A stretch of 44,965 nt of DNA from Spirulina subsalsa FACHB-351 (GTDB lineage: Bacteria > Cyanobacteriota > Cyanobacteriia > Cyanobacteriales > Spirulinaceae), in the NCBI RefSeq assembly GCF_026130165.1, contig NZ_JAIHOM010000035.1, positions 1 to 44,965 on the forward strand, written 5' to 3'. The notes below the pieces were generated by a model. It made no database searches. It worked only from the letters and a program-made list of their open reading frames with translations, and was not told where the DNA came from. Of the stretch, positions 34,084 through 42,923 are shown one piece after another (the stretch's first letter is position 1; each line of letters starts with the position of its first letter). A program made the translations under genes and the position numbers.

Positions 34084-35286
34084 ATGACTATTCCACTAAA
34101 GCAACTGGGTGTGTATATTAGTTTGCTATTTATTGGTGGAGGTGTGGGTTTTGTCGGGCATCAGTATCTTCTTTCTGGGCGACCCCGTGCAGTCACGCCA
34201 ACGCCAGAGGTCGTTCCTGCTGCCGTACAGCCCTTGTCGATTACTCCTTCCCCAGCAGCAAACCCCAATCCAGCTAATATTAACTTTATTGCCGAGGCAG
34301 TGCAGAAAGTTGGGCCCGCAGTGGTTCGCATTGATGCGATGCGTTCAACGGCGAGTCAATCAGTGGATTCTTTTGGGGATTCGCCGTTTTTCCGTCGCTT
34401 TTTTGGCAATGATGTACCTGAACCGAGAACTCCGGTAGAACGGGGGACGGGTTCTGGATTTATTCTGAGTTCCGATGGGCGTTTAATTACTAATGCTCAT
34501 GTGGTGGAAGGTTCGGATTTGGTCCGTGTCACCCTGAAAGATGGTCGTATTTTAGAGGGGCGGGTGATTGGGGCGGATAATGTTACGGATATTGCGGTGG
34601 TGAAAATTGAGGCGGAAAACTTGCCGACGGTGCAGTTGGGGAATTCTGAAACCTTGATTCCGGGGGAATGGGCGATCGCCATTGGCAATCCTTTGGGTCT
34701 AGATAATACCGTTACGGTGGGCATTATCAGCGCTCTCGACCGTTCCAGTAGTCAAGTGGGAGTTCCCGATAAGCGCGTTCGTTTTATCCAAACCGATGCG
34801 GCGATTAATCCCGGCAACTCTGGCGGCCCTTTGTTAAATGCTCAAGGGGAAGTCATTGGCATGAACACAGCCATCCGAGCCAATGCCCAAGGTTTAGGTT
34901 TTGCCATTCCTGTCGAAACCGCCCAACGAATTGCGAATCAGTTATTTAGTAAGGGCAAGGCCGATCACCCCTATTTAGGGATTCAAATGATTACCCTGAA
35001 CGCTGAACGGCGCAAGGAAATCAATGAGAATAGTAAAAACACCTTTAATGTCAGCGTAGATGAAGGAGTTGTCATTATGGAGGTGATTCAGAACTCCCCG
35101 GCGGCTCAAGCGGGATTCCAAGCGGGAGATGTCATCCTACAAGTGGGTGGGGTGGCCGTGGCTACGGCTGTAGATGTTCAGCAGCAAGTGGAACGCAGTG
35201 TCATTGGACAACCGTTGGCGGTGACAATTCTCCGTCAAAGACGCACCATGCAGTTACAAGTTACACCGGGGGTTTTTCCTGACTAA
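34084..35286 (+). CDS. HtrA/Deg-family serine protease with one PDZ domain
   Basis: 400 residues from ATG 34084; the frame opens at TTG 34072, four codons earlier, which I think less likely. An N-terminal membrane or signal segment (about 6-30) leads to a trypsin-like domain with triad H139 (TNAHVVEG), D169 (VTDIAVVKIE) and S246 (GNSGGPL), and a single PDZ domain (about 295-395; GVVIMEVIQNSPAAQAGFQAGDVILQ in part). Cyanobacteria have three such proteases (HtrA, HhoA, HhoB) that clear damaged envelope proteins; I cannot say which one this is. A strong terminator follows. Confidence 0.93.
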   Translation: MTIPLKQLGVYISLLFIGGGVGFVGHQYLLSGRPRAVTPTPEVVPAAVQPLSITPSPAANPNPANINFIAEAVQKVGPAVVRIDAMRSTASQSVDSFGDSPFFRRFFGNDVPEPRTPVERGTGSGFILSSDGRLITNAHVVEGSDLVRVTLKDGRILEGRVIGADNVTDIAVVKIEAENLPTVQLGNSETLIPGEWAIAIGNPLGLDNTVTVGIISALDRSSSQVGVPDKRVRFIQTDAAINPGNSGGPLLNAQGEVIGMNTAIRANAQGLGFAIPVETAQRIANQLFSKGKADHPYLGIQMITLNAERRKEINENSKNTFNVSVDEGVVIMEVIQNSPAAQAGFQAGDVILQVGGVAVATAVDVQQQVERSVIGQPLAVTILRQRRTMQLQVTPGVFPD

Positions 35287-35303
35287 GTGACGGTTTTTGA
35301 GCC

Positions 35304-35330
35304 AAAGGGGTAAAAACTTTTTACCCCTTT
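35304..35330. terminator. Bidirectional terminator after the HtrA-type protease
   Basis: AAAGGGGTAAAAA (35304-35316) and TTTTTACCCCTTT (35318-35330) form a perfect 13-bp palindrome around one base. A/T runs at the stem edges serve both strands. Confidence 0.85.
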
Positions 35331-35349
35331 GAATTGATGGTTTGGGGCT

Positions 35350-35881
35350 TTATTTATAATAATCCCCTAACAAAATATCCCAACTTCTCTCTTTTTGAGC
35401 GTATTCATATTCGCACACTTCTGCACGCTCTTCGGGTAAGTATTCTTCCTCAATAAAGTAGGCATATTCTTCGGGGTCACTGCCATAAACAAAACAGGCT
35501 AGATTATAGAAACGTTGTAAGTCCAAAGAATGGACACCCCAATAGGAGATTTCATCCTCTAGTTCTTCAGCTTCTTGCGCATCTACCTCAAATTGATACA
35601 TGGCGGAAAAAACAGCTTCAATTTCTTGCTCTCCTCCACGCAACAGCATAATGGCGGCAAATTCATCCACCACATCCTCTTCTTTTCCAGTAATAGGTAA
35701 TTCTAAAATATCGACTAGGGCATGACCTAATTTCTCCTTGACTGAAACTTTCTTGAGCCATGCCTAAATTACACCCAAACAGTGATGAAGTCGCTAGTAT
35801 TGTGGCAAGGGTGGTCATCCTTGCCCATAGTGAACGGGTTGATCCAGAATGCTGACTATGAGAAACTTTGAAGGGTTGCAT
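35350..35881 (-). pseudogene. Decayed DUF4344-type metallopeptidase
   Basis: Two fragments in different frames make up this gene. The 5' part (35881 to about 35760) encodes a signal peptide (ATILATSSLFGCNLGMAQE). The 3' part, in another frame from about 35757 down to 35350, begins KEKLGHALVDILELPITGKE and EDVVDEFAAIMLL, then the C-terminal helices. The family carries HELGH here; the first histidine and glutamate are gone and the ~100 residues normally between the signal peptide and this motif are missing. A deletion plus frame change is the simplest reading. A 107-residue frame from GTG 35673 remains open but lacks the active site. Confidence 0.7.
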
Positions 35882-35959
35882 ATTTTTGTCTCGTAAAAAA
35901 TTGATAAAACCTAATCCTAGTTTAGGTGAAGTTAATTAGTAGCTACAAAGTAATGGAAA

Positions 35960-36466
35960 ATGACAGGAAAACCTCCCATTGATCGCCAACGAGAACATCA
36001 GGCCAATGAACGCACGTTTTTAGCTTGGATTCGCACAGCTTTGGCGATGATTGGGATTGGTTTGGCGATCGCACGTTTTGGCCTGTTTCTCCGTCAAAGT
36101 CAATACCTGAATAATCCCGAGTCCGTTTCCATGAGTGCTTTAGGCACCTCGGAGATCTTGGGTCTGGGGTTTATTCTTACAGGTTTAGTCCTCATTCCCT
36201 TAGCCCTCTGGAACTACGGTCGCATCAGTGAGCAAATTGAAACGGGCCAGTATACCCCTAATCCCCTCATGGTATGGCTAACGGCAGGATTGGTCATGGG
36301 GTTAGGGGTGTTAAGTATTCCCTTCTTGTTGCTCAATCGTTCCCCCAATGCTCAACAATCCCCCGCTTCCTATTGGAGAGAAGGGATTCGGGAGAGTTTG
36401 GTCGAAAAACCCCTTGAGGTATTGGGAGAGTTAGAGCGAGGGGGGGAAAGGGGTAAACCGTCATGA
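35960..36466 (+). CDS. DUF202-family membrane protein
   Basis: 168 residues. The start REHQANERTFLAWIRTALAM is the hallmark of the DUF202 (YidH-like) family, followed by three membrane helices (about 25-42, 65-85, 105-125) and a charged C-terminal tail of about 40 residues that is longer than usual. Function is unknown. It lies 60 bases before the GST gene on the same strand, so the two may share a transcript. Confidence 0.85.
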   Translation: MTGKPPIDRQREHQANERTFLAWIRTALAMIGIGLAIARFGLFLRQSQYLNNPESVSMSALGTSEILGLGFILTGLVLIPLALWNYGRISEQIETGQYTPNPLMVWLTAGLVMGLGVLSIPFLLLNRSPNAQQSPASYWREGIRESLVEKPLEVLGELERGGERGKPS

Positions 36467-36526
36467 CGCGAAGCAGGAAAACCTTGTACCCTGTATCTGT
36501 AACCCATCGTTTAAGGAAAATTTGTC

Positions 36527-37318
36527 ATGCTGGAGTTATATCAATTTGAGTTATCCCAATATTCCGAGAAAGTCCGCTTTATTCTCGATTACAAAGGGTT
36601 AGACTACCGGAAAGTAGAAGTGACTCCCGGTGTAGGACAATTGGACTTATTTCAAAAGTCAGGACATCGGCAAGTTCCGGTTTTGAAGGATGGGGATACC
36701 TATATTGGAGACTCAACGGACATTGCGTTTTATTTAGAACGCAAATATCCTGAAAAGCCCCTATTACCTTCTAATCCTAGGGCGAAGGGGTTTTGTTTGA
36801 TGATGGAGGAATGGGCTGATGAGTCCATTGGTTTAAAAGGACGCAAGGCTTTAATTGGGGCTTTGAATAAAAATCAGAATTTCAGAACCTCTATATTGCC
36901 GAAAGAGGTGCCAGATTTCCTGAAAAATTTAGTCGGGGCAATTCCGGGGGATTTGCTTGATGTGTTAGGGTCTGGTGTAGGTTTAGGAGGAGATTCAGTA
37001 AAAGAGGCTGTGACGGGGCTAAAACAGGATTTAGAGGCCTTGTGTTTGATTTTGGAGAGTCAACCCTATTTAGTGGGGAATACGCCCTCTCTGGCCGATT
37101 TTACCGTAGCTGGGTTAAGTATGGTGTTAAAGTTCCCCGATGGGAATTATCTAGATATCCCGGAACACTTGAAAGGGAAGGGGATTCCTGAGTTGGCGGA
37201 TAATAGTGCCTATGCTCCTTTCTTTGCTTGGCGCGATCGCCTTTATGCCGAATTTCGCCAGCCCCTAACTCCCCAATCCCCCGGAGATGCACCCCCTACC
37301 CCCATTGAGATTGAGTAG
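36527..37318 (+). CDS. Glutathione S-transferase family protein
   Basis: 263 residues. The thioredoxin-like N-terminal domain has LYQFELSQYSEKVRFILDYK with a serine or tyrosine at the active site, the cis-proline in RQVPVLKDG, and the glutathione-contact segment GDSTDIAFYLE. The C-terminal helical domain includes NTPSLADFTVAG. The middle (about 115-165) contains an insertion rich in G and L compared with short GSTs. It probably conjugates or reduces small electrophiles; the substrate is unknown. A heptamer repeat follows the stop. Confidence 0.85.
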   Translation: MLELYQFELSQYSEKVRFILDYKGLDYRKVEVTPGVGQLDLFQKSGHRQVPVLKDGDTYIGDSTDIAFYLERKYPEKPLLPSNPRAKGFCLMMEEWADESIGLKGRKALIGALNKNQNFRTSILPKEVPDFLKNLVGAIPGDLLDVLGSGVGLGGDSVKEAVTGLKQDLEALCLILESQPYLVGNTPSLADFTVAGLSMVLKFPDGNYLDIPEHLKGKGIPELADNSAYAPFFAWRDRLYAEFRQPLTPQSPGDAPPTPIEIE

Positions 37319-37330
37319 GATTGACCGATA

Positions 37331-37350
37331 TCAATTATCAATTATCAATT
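37331..37350. repeat. AT-rich heptanucleotide repeat (AATTATC-type)
   Basis: TCAATTATCAATTATCAATT lies 12 bases after the GST stop, the fourth site of this heptamer in the window. Confidence 0.7.
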
Positions 37351-37380
37351 CCCCGACACCCCCCTATTCCCTTCAAGCCC

Positions 37381-37846
37381 TCACGGTATAGCTTCGCCAC
37401 CCGGCACAGGCTCGGGCAGTTTTTCCATTAGCCAGTAGGTGTTCAGTTTTCCCTTGCCCTTAATCTCAACCTGCCCCCTTGCCTCAAAACGGTAGCGATC
37501 GCGCAACTGAAGATAGGTGGCTTCGGTCAAGCTGTTCCCATTGGGCTGCTTGGTAACTCATCGCCGCCACCTGCTGGGGGGTTGCTAAAAACTGATTGAG
37601 GCGATCTTGAACTCGCTGTGTGGTTTCCATTTGCAGTTTGGCGGCTAGGTGGTTCGTGGCAGATTGGCCATTGCGAAAGGAGAGGTAGCCCACCAGGCCA
37701 ACAGCGACTAGAATTTGTCCAACAAATAAACCCACGAGGGCTTTGCGGAGGGGAAGCCGTTGCATAATCGTCATGGGATTAATGTCCAAATTGAAGATGG
37801 GGCGATCGCTCCTGTGGTGGACAAACCACAGATGAATCAGGGTCAA
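37381..37846 (-). pseudogene. Adenylate/guanylate cyclase relic with its centre deleted
   Basis: The 5' part (37846 to about 37540) encodes a membrane anchor and the start of an extracytoplasmic sensor: LPLRKALVGLFVGQILVAVG, then HLAAKLQMETTQRVQDRLNQ. The 3' part (37539 to 37381, a different frame) reads SLTEATYLQLRDRYRFEARG, VEIKGKGKLNTYWL and a short tail, the C-terminal end of a class III cyclase catalytic domain. The sensor remainder, any HAMP domain and most of the cyclase domain are missing. A frame of 120 residues stays open but cannot work as a cyclase. The gene starts four bases inside the end of the RND pump gene, so it was the last gene of the efflux operon. Confidence 0.75.
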
Positions 37847-40800
37847 TGGTTTATCTCTAAATACTCCTCTTGAGGAACATTTTCCCGACGGAAGATTTTG
37901 CCGATTCCCTGCACCACACTATCCACATAGGTGAACAAAACGGGAACCACAATCAGGGTGAGGAGGGTAGAGGTAGTAAATCCGCCAATAACAGCGATCG
38001 CCATAGGACTCCGCACCTCCCCATCTGCCCCGAATTCTAAGGCAATGGGCAACATCCCCGCCACGGTGGAAATAGAAGTCATAATAATCGGACGGAGACG
38101 GGACATCCCCGCGTCAATAATGGCTTGTCGGCGAGGGTTGCCTTCCGCCATGTTAGCTAGAGTACAGTCCACCAACAAAATGGCGTTTTTGGTGACTAAG
38201 CCCATGAGCAAGACAATCCCAATCAGAGCAAATAACCCTAACTCCTTCTGCATGACCAATAAACCCAGTAAAGCCCCCCCAATGGACAGGGGAAGGGCGG
38301 CTAGGATGGCGAAGGGATAGAGGAAATTGTTGTACAACAAGACCAAAATGACGTAAATGGAGAGAATCGCTAACCCCAAGGCTGAGGCAAAACGGGCGAA
38401 GATATCCCGCATAATTTCCGCATCCCCAGAGGGTTCCTCAAACACATCTGGGGGGAGAGATGTCATAGTGGGTAAAGCGCGCACCGCTTGCACCGCATTC
38501 CCCAAGGCAATCCCTTCTAGGTTCGCTTCCAGGGACACCTGACGGTAGCGGTCATAACGCTGAATTTCCGCCGGACCACTGCCTAGGCGAATGGTGGCGA
38601 CGGAGGAGAGGGGAACTAAACGCCCCCCGGAGGCTGGGACTTGTAGATTGCGGATGGTGTCAATATTTTGCCGCTCTACGGGGTCTATTTGGACGCGGAT
38701 GGGGATTTGACGGTCGGGAAGGTTAAATTTAGCTAGATTGGACTCATTGTCCCCAATTAAGGCGAGGGAGGCTGTTCGGGCGATGGCCTGCACAGATACC
38801 CCAAGGTCGGCCGCCCGTTGAAGGTCGGGCTGGATGACTAATTCAGGCCGGACTAAGCTGGCGCTGGAACTGACTTCCACTAGGCCCGGAAGTTGGCGCA
38901 TTTCGTTTTCCAGACGGTCGGCGACTTCGGCTAAACTTTCGGGGTTTTGACTTTTGAGAATTAGGCTGAGGTCTTTGCTGCTGCCTCCTGCGCCCCCACT
39001 TTGGAAGGAAATGCGCGCTCCCGGAATGGTTTGGAAGACGGAGCGCATTTCTTGTTCAAAGTCCCGTTGATGGATGCGTTCTGAACGGGGGATCAGGTTG
39101 ACAAAAACACTAGCAGAGTCTGGCGCGGAGGCACTGGCCAAGACGTTGGCGACGGCGGGATGGTCTTGGAGGACTTGATCTACTTCTCGCAGGACGGTTT
39201 CTGTGTCTCGTAGGGTGGAACCGGGGGGCAAACTGACGTTAACGGTACTTAGGCCGATATCGCCGCTATCAAAGAGGCCTTGGGGGATGTAGGGAATGAG
39301 TTGGAGACTGCCGATGAAGAAGGCGATCGCCATTAATAATGTAGCGATACGATGGCGCAGCGCCCAAGTCAGCGCGCCCCGGTAGGGTTGGCGTTTGCGA
39401 TGAGGTTGGGGATTGTAGGCTTCTTGGAGTTCTTCTCGCCATTCTTGCAGGTGCAGGGTTTCCCGGTCTTGGGGGGGGTTTTTAACAAATTTGGAGGGGT
39501 TGGTTTTGGGTTTGAGCAGGTAGGCGCTCAACATGGGGGTCATGGTGGTGGCGACGAGGGTAGAGAACATGGTCGCTACGGCTACTGTTACCCCAAAGGG
39601 CTGGAAAAACTGCCCCGGAATGCCCCCCATAAAGGCCACGGGGAGGAATACGGCCACAATGGTGGCGGTGGTGGTAATGACGGCTAACCCAATTTCCCGC
39701 GCCCCGTCCCAAGCGGCTCTTAGGGGGGTTTTGCCCATTTGTAAGTGTTGGTCGATGTTTTCAATCATACAGATGGCATCATCGACTAAGTTCCCCATGG
39801 CTAGGGCTAGCGCTAACAAGGTCATGCCGTTGAGGGTATAGTTCAACATTCCCATGACGGCAAAGGTGGGAATGATGGAGAGGGGAAGGGCGAGGGCGGT
39901 GATTAGGGTCATGCGCCAATCGCGCAGGAATAGACCCACAGTGATTACAGTTAGGATGGAGCCGATAATCACCGCGTCCATGGTGGATTTATAGGAGTCC
40001 CGAATCGCCGTAGCCCGGGTGAAGATCAGGTCAATGCGCATATCGGCTGGCAGGGTTTTTTGGAGTTCTGCGATCGCCTTGCGGGTTTGTTCTTCGACGG
40101 TGACTAAGGTGCTGCCTGTGCTGCGGCGAATGGAAAAGGTGACGACGGACTCCCCATTCAATAAAGCCATTTGTCGGGGGTCTGAAGACCCATCTTCGAC
40201 GGTGCCTAAACTTCCCAAGGCAACCGTCGAACCATCGGGCAGGACAATGGGATATTGTCGCAACTGGGCGACGGTTTGGGCGCTGCCGAGGGTGCGGATG
40301 TTCTGTTCACTGCCCCCTACTTCGGAACGGCCACCGGGCAGGTCAAGGTTTAAGCTACGGATTTGGTCATTCACGGCGGTGGCGGTAATGCCGTAGGCTT
40401 GGAGGCGTTTGGATTCGAGGTTAACCCGCACTTCCCGATCGACCCCACCAATGCGTTCAATTTGGGCAATTCCGGGGACGGAGGAGAGGGCGCGGCTAAT
40501 ATCTTGATCGACAAAGTTACTCAACTCTTCGACGGAACGCTGATCGGAGGAGAGGGTATAGGTCATAATCGCCCCGCCAGCAAATTCCAATTTCTGAACA
40601 ATCGGCTCGTTAATATCTTGGGGCAGGTCGGCGCGAATTTGGGCGATCGCATTCCGCACATCATTAGTCGCTTGATTGCTCTCTACCCCCAGGGTGAATT
40701 GAACGGTGGTGTTAGAAACTCCCTCGCTAATGTTGGAGATAATATCATCCACATCGGCTAGACCCGCAATGGCATCTTCCACCTTCCGGGTGACTTGGGT

Positions 40801-40986
40801 TTCAAGTTCCACTGGTCCGGCTCCGGGCTGGGTGACGGAAACTTGAATGGTGGGAATATCAATATTGGGCTGTTGATCAATACCCAAACCGAGGAAGGAG
40901 AAGAAGCCCACAATCCCTAGGGTGAGGAACATCACCACGGTGGCAACGGGGTTTTTAATCGACCAGGAGGAGACGTGAAAGGACAT
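37843..40986 (-). CDS. RND efflux pump, AcrB/HAE1 type
   Basis: 1047 residues with the usual twelve membrane helices and two large periplasmic loops. The start SIKNPVATVVMFLTLGIVGF is typical, and the proton-relay aspartates are present in GNLVDDAICMIEN of helix 4. It exports hydrophobic compounds from the periplasm or inner membrane by proton motive force, with the adaptor encoded upstream and an outer-membrane channel that is not encoded here. A 120-bp gap with a short mobile-element-like insert separates it from the adaptor; its last bases overlap the cyclase relic. Confidence 0.93.
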   Translation of the reverse strand: MSFHVSSWSIKNPVATVVMFLTLGIVGFFSFLGLGIDQQPNIDIPTIQVSVTQPGAGPVELETQVTRKVEDAIAGLADVDDIISNISEGVSNTTVQFTLGVESNQATNDVRNAIAQIRADLPQDINEPIVQKLEFAGGAIMTYTLSSDQRSVEELSNFVDQDISRALSSVPGIAQIERIGGVDREVRVNLESKRLQAYGITATAVNDQIRSLNLDLPGGRSEVGGSEQNIRTLGSAQTVAQLRQYPIVLPDGSTVALGSLGTVEDGSSDPRQMALLNGESVVTFSIRRSTGSTLVTVEEQTRKAIAELQKTLPADMRIDLIFTRATAIRDSYKSTMDAVIIGSILTVITVGLFLRDWRMTLITALALPLSIIPTFAVMGMLNYTLNGMTLLALALAMGNLVDDAICMIENIDQHLQMGKTPLRAAWDGAREIGLAVITTTATIVAVFLPVAFMGGIPGQFFQPFGVTVAVATMFSTLVATTMTPMLSAYLLKPKTNPSKFVKNPPQDRETLHLQEWREELQEAYNPQPHRKRQPYRGALTWALRHRIATLLMAIAFFIGSLQLIPYIPQGLFDSGDIGLSTVNVSLPPGSTLRDTETVLREVDQVLQDHPAVANVLASASAPDSASVFVNLIPRSERIHQRDFEQEMRSVFQTIPGARISFQSGGAGGSSKDLSLILKSQNPESLAEVADRLENEMRQLPGLVEVSSSASLVRPELVIQPDLQRAADLGVSVQAIARTASLALIGDNESNLAKFNLPDRQIPIRVQIDPVERQNIDTIRNLQVPASGGRLVPLSSVATIRLGSGPAEIQRYDRYRQVSLEANLEGIALGNAVQAVRALPTMTSLPPDVFEEPSGDAEIMRDIFARFASALGLAILSIYVILVLLYNNFLYPFAILAALPLSIGGALLGLLVMQKELGLFALIGIVLLMGLVTKNAILLVDCTLANMAEGNPRRQAIIDAGMSRLRPIIMTSISTVAGMLPIALEFGADGEVRSPMAIAVIGGFTTSTLLTLIVVPVLFTYVDSVVQGIGKIFRRENVPQEEYLEINH

Positions 40987-40995
40987 AGTTTTTTC

Positions 40996-41112
40996 TAGTT
41001 AAGGCTTGCTGAATAAAACCGGACGCTAGAGGTAACAAGAGAATAGGGAATAGGGAATTAGTTCTTATTTCCAACTCCCCAACAAGGGGACTTTCTCAGC
41101 AAGCCCTAGTTA
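40996..41112. mobile_element. Miniature inverted-repeat element between adaptor and pump genes
   Basis: AGGCTTGCTGAATAAAA (41002-41018) and its inverted counterpart CTTTCTCAGCAAGCC (41091-41105) border about 105 bp. TA lies outside both ends, and the longer string CTAGTTA occurs at 40995-41001 and 41106-41112. The inside has no coding capacity. This fits a miniature element moved by a TA-targeting transposase; the family is inferred. The right end supplies the adaptor's stop codon. Confidence 0.6.
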
Positions 41113-42557
41113 TTACGGACAGTAATGCGATCGCCATCTTTCAAGTAAGGAACTCCTTTAACCGCTACTTCCTGCCCTACTTGTAAGCCTGAGAGAATTT
41201 CCACCCGATTGTCACCCAATAACTCTCCCATCTCTACCCGTTGAGCCTGTACCGTATTATCCCCTTGTAGGATAAACACCCGACCGCTACCATCAGGTTG
41301 GGGTAACACGGCTCCCGAAGGGACTGTAATCCCAGACGTTGAGGCAACAACAATTCGACCCCGTAGGAACATCCCCGGTTTTAAGCCCTCAGAACTGGGT
41401 AAATCCACCCGAACCATCGCTTGGCGTGAATCTTCATTCACTGAGGGTTCAATTTCTCGCACTCGCCCCACCACATTAATTCCCGATTGATTCTCGGCCA
41501 TAATTTCCACGGCTTGCCCCGGCTGAATTTGGGACAGTTGGGTTTCCGGTACCCTGAATTGAACCTCTAAGCGACCATTCTCAACGATTTGGAATAATTC
41601 TTGGGATGAGGAGGTTAAATTCCCCACACTGGCATTGCGGCGCAACACCTGCCCACTCCGGGGAGCCACCACCCGGGTATTATTCAATTGAGCGCGAATC
41701 AATTGGACTTGTCCCTTGGCTTGAGACAGTTGGGCTTCAGCTTGGGAAATGACCTCCGGCCGCGGCCCCCGACTTAATTCTTGTAACCGGGCTTTGGCAT
41801 CTTCCCGACTGGCTTGGGCTTGTTGAATATTGGTTAAAGCCACCTGTTTCTGATTCAGTAGCTCATCAAAACGGTCCCGGGCGATCGCACCCTCATCCAC
41901 CAATTTCTGGTTACTCTCCACCCGCTTGGCGATTAAATCATAATTCGACTGGGCTTGGGCTACGCCCGCCTCCGCACTGCGCACCGCTTCCCGCGCCCGA
42001 GCTAGTTCCTCACTCCGCGCCCCCGCCCGCAACTCCGCCACCCTAGCCTCAGCCTGAGTCACAGAAGCCTGAGCTTGCACCAGTTGCGCCTCTAGCACCG
42101 AACTTTCCAACACCGCCATCAATTGACCCTGTTGAACCATACTTCCTTCATCCACCAACAAACGGGCAATTTTTAACCCCGTCGCCTCTGAAAAGACCGG
42201 AATCAGTTCTTGCGCCTGCACTGTCCCCGTCGCTTCTAGAGTCCGTTCCACCACCGTCTGTTCCACTCTCGCCGTCGTAACGGTTTGGCTCGAACCACTC
42301 GGCTCTGTTTGGGTGGTTTCCTGTGCCGTGGCAGGCTCTTCTGCCTTCGGTACAAGTATCTGAATCCCAAAGACAGCCAAGGAGATCCCAATCCCAATCC
42401 CTAATAGTAGGGTTTTGCCTTGATGTTTATTCAAAGCACTTTTACTTAAAGCACTTTCCAATCCGCCCTTGATGGGTGCAGAAGGCTCAGAAGATGATAC
42501 CTCCATCGCCCCGAACTCTGGGTCGGGTTGACCTGTGATGTTCCTGTCTTGACTCAC
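41106..42557 (-). CDS. RND periplasmic adaptor (HlyD/MFP family)
   Basis: 483 residues. A cytoplasmic N-terminal tail of about 45 residues precedes one membrane anchor (about 48-70). Then come a lipoyl half-motif (TGTVQAQELIPVFSEATG), a long coiled-coil hairpin (about 150-275, rich in A, Q, E and R), the second lipoyl half (NTRVVAPRSGQVL), a beta-barrel and a C-terminal membrane-proximal domain. It links the pump to an outer-membrane channel. GTG is the start, with GAGGAG seven bases upstream. It heads an operon with the RND pump. The stop TAG lies at the edge of the miniature element. Confidence 0.92.
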   Translation of the reverse strand: MSQDRNITGQPDPEFGAMEVSSSEPSAPIKGGLESALSKSALNKHQGKTLLLGIGIGISLAVFGIQILVPKAEEPATAQETTQTEPSGSSQTVTTARVEQTVVERTLEATGTVQAQELIPVFSEATGLKIARLLVDEGSMVQQGQLMAVLESSVLEAQLVQAQASVTQAEARVAELRAGARSEELARAREAVRSAEAGVAQAQSNYDLIAKRVESNQKLVDEGAIARDRFDELLNQKQVALTNIQQAQASREDAKARLQELSRGPRPEVISQAEAQLSQAKGQVQLIRAQLNNTRVVAPRSGQVLRRNASVGNLTSSSQELFQIVENGRLEVQFRVPETQLSQIQPGQAVEIMAENQSGINVVGRVREIEPSVNEDSRQAMVRVDLPSSEGLKPGMFLRGRIVVASTSGITVPSGAVLPQPDGSGRVFILQGDNTVQAQRVEMGELLGDNRVEILSGLQVGQEVAVKGVPYLKDGDRITVRNN

Positions 42558-42603
42558 TGCTTCTCCTCAATTAGTAAAGGTGAACTGTATATTTTGGGTA
42601 TAT

Positions 42604-42621
42604 AAAAATTTGTGAATTTTT
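42604..42621. promoter_or_regulatory. Palindrome AAAAATT-TGTG-AATTTTT, candidate operator
   Basis: A perfect 7-bp inverted repeat with a four-base spacer lies 47 bases upstream of the adaptor start, where a repressor of the efflux operon could bind. No regulator gene is nearby. The remaining 42558-42923 gap has no gene; TATAGGATAAAAAT near 42880-42900 may be part of the promoter for the next plus-strand gene. Confidence 0.3.
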
Positions 42622-42923
42622 GTAATATCTATTTAATTTTAGCGATAAATGCCCCATCTGGACAAGTTAGAGCAAATGAACTACAAAAAGAAGCCGTAGA
42701 ATCCAATAGGACTCCTCCTTAAATTGTTTCATTAGGAGTTGCCCACTGCATCACCCAAAAGCATGAATCTGAATCTCAAATCCGCTTTCTTTGGAAAAAA
42801 CAGTAAAGTGTGAATTGTTTTCTTTTCTGATTACTGATGATGGTTTCCGCCAGTTAGTTCAGAGTATTCCGTTCATGTTATGCTATAGGATAAAAATAAA
42901 TTAACCTTGGTGTTCTAACGCAA

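Noticed and set aside
35350-35673. Stand-alone 107-residue gene
   Set aside because: Its upstream frame continues the DUF4344 metallopeptidase motif region, so it is better read as the 3' fragment of a broken gene.
39352-39841. Plus-strand frames within the RND pump gene
   Set aside because: They are antisense to a complete, well-supported gene and show no domain.
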